From: Kaistia hirudinis
GTDB taxonomy: Bacteria > Pseudomonadota > Alphaproteobacteria > Rhizobiales > Kaistiaceae
Length of the DNA stretch: 64,000 nucleotides
Direction: 5' to 3'
NCBI RefSeq assembly: GCF_014196455.1
Contig: NZ_JACIDS010000003.1
Span: 558,001-622,000 of the forward strand
The notes beneath the pieces were generated by a model. The model ran no database searches. It was given only the letters and a program-made list of their open reading frames with translations, and was not told the origin of the DNA. Position 1 is the first letter of the stretch. Every line of letters starts with the position of its first letter. This document shows positions 62,601 through 64,000 of this stretch, one piece after another. Both the position numbers and the translations under genes were made by a program.

Positions 62601-62747
62601 CGTGGTGATCGTGATCACCGTCTCGTCGACCTTCGGATACTGCCGGATCGACATGTTGAGGATGCCCTGCGCGCCGAGCAGCAGGATCAGGAGGCTGACG
62701 ACGGTCGTGAGGACCGGTCGGCGAATGAAGATTTCCGAGAAATTCAT
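59604..62747 (-). CDS. RND multidrug efflux permease (HAE-1 type)
   Basis: A complete 1047-residue AcrB/MexB-like trimeric pump. N-terminal FIRRPVLTTVVSLLILLLGAQG, the proton-relay Asp pair in GLVVDDAIVVVENIHRH (TM4), two large periplasmic loops and the second TM block with GLITKHGILMVEFANQQRE are intact. It exports amphiphilic compounds by proton antiport with its adaptor and an outer-membrane channel. Its ATG overlaps the adaptor stop by 4 bp. Substrates are not predictable. Confidence 0.95.
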   Translation of the reverse strand: MNFSEIFIRRPVLTTVVSLLILLLGAQGILNMSIRQYPKVDETVITITTAYPGASADVIQGFITSTITKSVSSAEGVDYVTSKSALGLSTVSVYMRLNTDPDKALTEVIAKVQQVRGDLPTEAKDPVIQKGTGFTFALMYLAARSKTMNTQQLTDYLIRVIQPRFATVNGVANAEVLGAQEFAMRVWLDPTAMAARKVTATEVLAAIQGSNFLSAPGKTKNEYYAYSIEAKTTLQDPDTFGELPVRANGDEVVRLHDIARIELAAASNDTRVRFNGEEGVFLGIYQTPSANPLDVSAGVRAELPLIQSSLPAGMDIVLVYDSTEAISASIEEVLHTILEAAAIVVVVILLFLGSFRSVIIPIVTIPLSLIGVCFILWALGYSLNTLTLLAMVLAIGLVVDDAIVVVENIHRHIEEGLAPMEAAIVGMREIFGAVVSMTITLAAVYAPIAFTQGVTGALFREFSLTLAGAVILSGFVAVTVSPMMAARILKPGGGKLQHFVDRIFERFGNWYARRLDGSLKVRPITLLMVAVILGTLVYLFTSTKSELAPEEDQGAMFAVVNAPQYATVDYTQHYVDQIAQKTKDIPERDALFSISGSGSANSAFSGLVLKPWSQRTRTQAEIQQEVQGLLNQVAGVQSFVFGVPSLPGTGGGLPIQIVIQSTAAADRVYQVAETILGRAMGSGKFIIVQNSLSFDTPKVNVTIDRARAAALGVSVADIGNTLTLLVGENGISKFDRESRAYDIITQVPQKYRMNPESLGTFFVRAQSGDMVPLSSVVSIDTVGSAPAIEQFNQLNSATLSALPVPGVTSGQGLAELQQIAKEVMPQGFFLEYAGQSRTEIETGNTLLIVFGLAIVVIYLVLAAQFESFRDPLIIMMSVPLSIFGAVAVLNVCSRLGNFVPALSGGTINIYSQVGLITLVGLITKHGILMVEFANQQRELRGLGKREAIIEAARVRLRPILMTTAAMVFGVVPLITSVGAGAKARFAMGIVIASGMSIGTIFTLFVVPMFYTLLSSEHKQHTDGSAPATPHAPPPAGPAPTAEPAAAH

Positions 62748-63940
62748 GGCGTGACGGAGCCCGCCTTCTCAACCGCGCCCATCGGCGGGGTGCCCGAGGG
62801 ATCGATCGCCACGGGGCTGCCGGGCGAAAGCTTGTTCTGGCCGGAGGTGACGATCATGTCGCCCGCCTTGACGCCGTCGAGCAGCTCGATCCAGCCATCC
62901 GAGCGCCGGCCGGTCTTCACGAAGACCTGCTTGGCGACGAGGTCCGGAGCGGCGCCGGCTGCGGGAGCCGGGGCGGCGGCACCTTCGGCCGGCTTCTCGC
63001 CCTCCTTGGCGGCGGGTGGCGGCGGTGCCTTGTCGACGACATAGACATAGGTGCCATAGAGGCTGATCGTCACCGCCGTCTGCGGAACGGCGAGGATGTT
63101 CGGCTCGGCCGGCAGCTGCACGCGGACATGGATGAACTGACCCGGACGCAGCGTGCCGTCGGCATTGGCGACGCGCGCCTGCACGGTCACGAGGCGCGAG
63201 GCGGGGTCGATCTTGGGATCGATGCCGGTGATCTCGCCGGTGAAGTTCAGATTGTTCTCGTCGAGGCCGAACTTGGCCGGCTGGCCGATCTTGAGCGAGG
63301 CGAGGCGCTGCTCGGGCACGGTGAAGTTGACCTTCATCGTATCGAGATCCTGCAGCGTCGCGACGATCGTGCCAGGCTGGACGTACTGGCCGACATCGAT
63401 CTTCGGAATACCGATCGTGCCGGCGAAGGGCGCCTTGATCGCCTTCTGGTCGACGGTCGCCTCGATCTGCTGCAACTGGCCCTTGGCCTTGTCGAGATTG
63501 TTCTGGGCGTCCTGCAGCGACGCGATCGTGCCGACCTTGCGGTCGAGCAGCTGCTGCGCGCGGTCGAGCGCATCCTGGCCGACGGACACGGATGTCTTGG
63601 CGGAGAGCAGGCCGGCGCGGTCGACGGCGTCGTCGATTTGCACCAGGAGCTGGCCTTCCTTCACGCGGTCATTGGCCTTGAACAGGATCTGCTTGACGAT
63701 GCCGCCCGCCTGGACCGCAATGTCGACGCCCTGGAAAGCGGCGACCGTGCCGACGGCTTCGATGCCGGGCTCCCAGGTCGTCGGCTTCAGTTCCTCTGCC
63801 GAGATCGTGACGACCGGCTGCTTCATATTGGCGAAGAACTGCGCCGTCGCCTTGTCGAAGAAGACGTTCATGAAGATCAGCAGGCCGCAGAGGGCAGCCA
63901 CGAGGACGAGAAAGATCGTGGCGATTATGGTCCGCTTCAT
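62744..63940 (-). CDS. RND efflux periplasmic adaptor
   Basis: A 398-residue membrane fusion protein anchored by an N-terminal helix (about 5-26), not a lipobox. The hairpin region (VSVGQDALDRAQQLLDRKVG, DAQNNLDKAKGQLQQIEA), lipoyl-like APFAGTIGIPKIDVGQYVQPG and the barrel (NFTVPEQRLASLKIGQ) are clear. A Pro/Ala/Glu-rich insertion (about 305-340) interrupts the C-terminal membrane-proximal domain. The operon promoter and any regulator lie beyond the right edge; the 60 bases after the start show no gene. Confidence 0.92.
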   Translation of the reverse strand: MKRTIIATIFLVLVAALCGLLIFMNVFFDKATAQFFANMKQPVVTISAEELKPTTWEPGIEAVGTVAAFQGVDIAVQAGGIVKQILFKANDRVKEGQLLVQIDDAVDRAGLLSAKTSVSVGQDALDRAQQLLDRKVGTIASLQDAQNNLDKAKGQLQQIEATVDQKAIKAPFAGTIGIPKIDVGQYVQPGTIVATLQDLDTMKVNFTVPEQRLASLKIGQPAKFGLDENNLNFTGEITGIDPKIDPASRLVTVQARVANADGTLRPGQFIHVRVQLPAEPNILAVPQTAVTISLYGTYVYVVDKAPPPPAAKEGEKPAEGAAAPAPAAGAAPDLVAKQVFVKTGRRSDGWIELLDGVKAGDMIVTSGQNKLSPGSPVAIDPSGTPPMGAVEKAGSVTP

Positions 63941-64000
63941 GGGGGCAGTTCCGTTCTGGCACTCCGACCGCCGGAGGGCGCTTTCGCTGGCTCGGACGCA

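Overview
The window is GC-rich chromosomal DNA from an alphaproteobacterium, most likely a member of the Hyphomicrobiales (Rhizobiales). The basis is gene order and content: hemC-hemD-mitofilin-hemY diverging from tsaD-NUDIX-gpsA, the aerobic cobaltochelatase pair cobS-cobT next to a J-domain gene and bolA, rsmB/htpX with a heparinase-like gene and purH, and phaAB. Genus assignment is not possible from the sequence alone. There are no rRNA or tRNA genes, CRISPR arrays, transposases or phage genes. Most of the window is ordinary conserved backbone.

Layout. 0-2.3 kb: phaA-phaB (acetyl-CoA to 3-hydroxybutyryl-CoA for PHB) behind a PhaR-like operator array. 2.3-10.8 kb: a NYN-domain protein with a long proline-rich tail, purH, a heparinase-like protein, rsmB, htpX and a small SDHAF4-like gene. 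10.8-20.7 kb: a catabolic locus of unassigned substrate. A SorC-type regulator and an SDR dehydrogenase diverge from an operon of split transketolase (N and C subunits), FGGY kinase, ribose-type ABC transporter (permease, binding protein, ATPase) and a second SDR. This is the most interesting part of the window. A good sigma70-type promoter is followed by a near-perfect 20-bp palindrome, and hairpins flank the binding-protein gene.

20.7-30.9 kb: the complete potassium system kdpFABC-kdpDE on the minus strand, with an extra 27-codon membrane ORF ahead of kdpF that has a strong ribosome binding site, then acs. 31-35 kb: a lysine-methyltransferase-like protein, an EVE protein, a YciI protein, gpsA, a NUDIX hydrolase and tsaD in one minus-strand string. 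35-39.6 kb: hemC, hemD, the Mic60/mitofilin-like gene and hemY. 39.9-45.6 kb: a phytase-like esterase, cobT, cobS, a J-domain protein, bolA and a three-helix membrane protein with a degenerate cyclic-nucleotide domain (Popeye-like architecture). 46-53.6 kb: a eukaryote-like (type 2) ileS, purK-purE, a GGDEF protein with a destroyed active site, two DUF465 genes and opgC.

53.8-64 kb: an efflux region. A MarR regulator, probably read from a leaderless mRNA with its operator lying on the promoter, is followed by emrA-emrB. A chromate transporter overlapping a periplasmic alpha/beta hydrolase comes next, then an RND adaptor-pump pair. REP-like palindromes occupy the gaps near 39.7, 45.9, 49.3 and 55.6 kb.

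Start codons were chosen from Shine-Dalgarno spacing and family length, and often lie inside the longest possible open frame. Substrates of the transporters and of the 10.8-20.7 kb pathway are inference.
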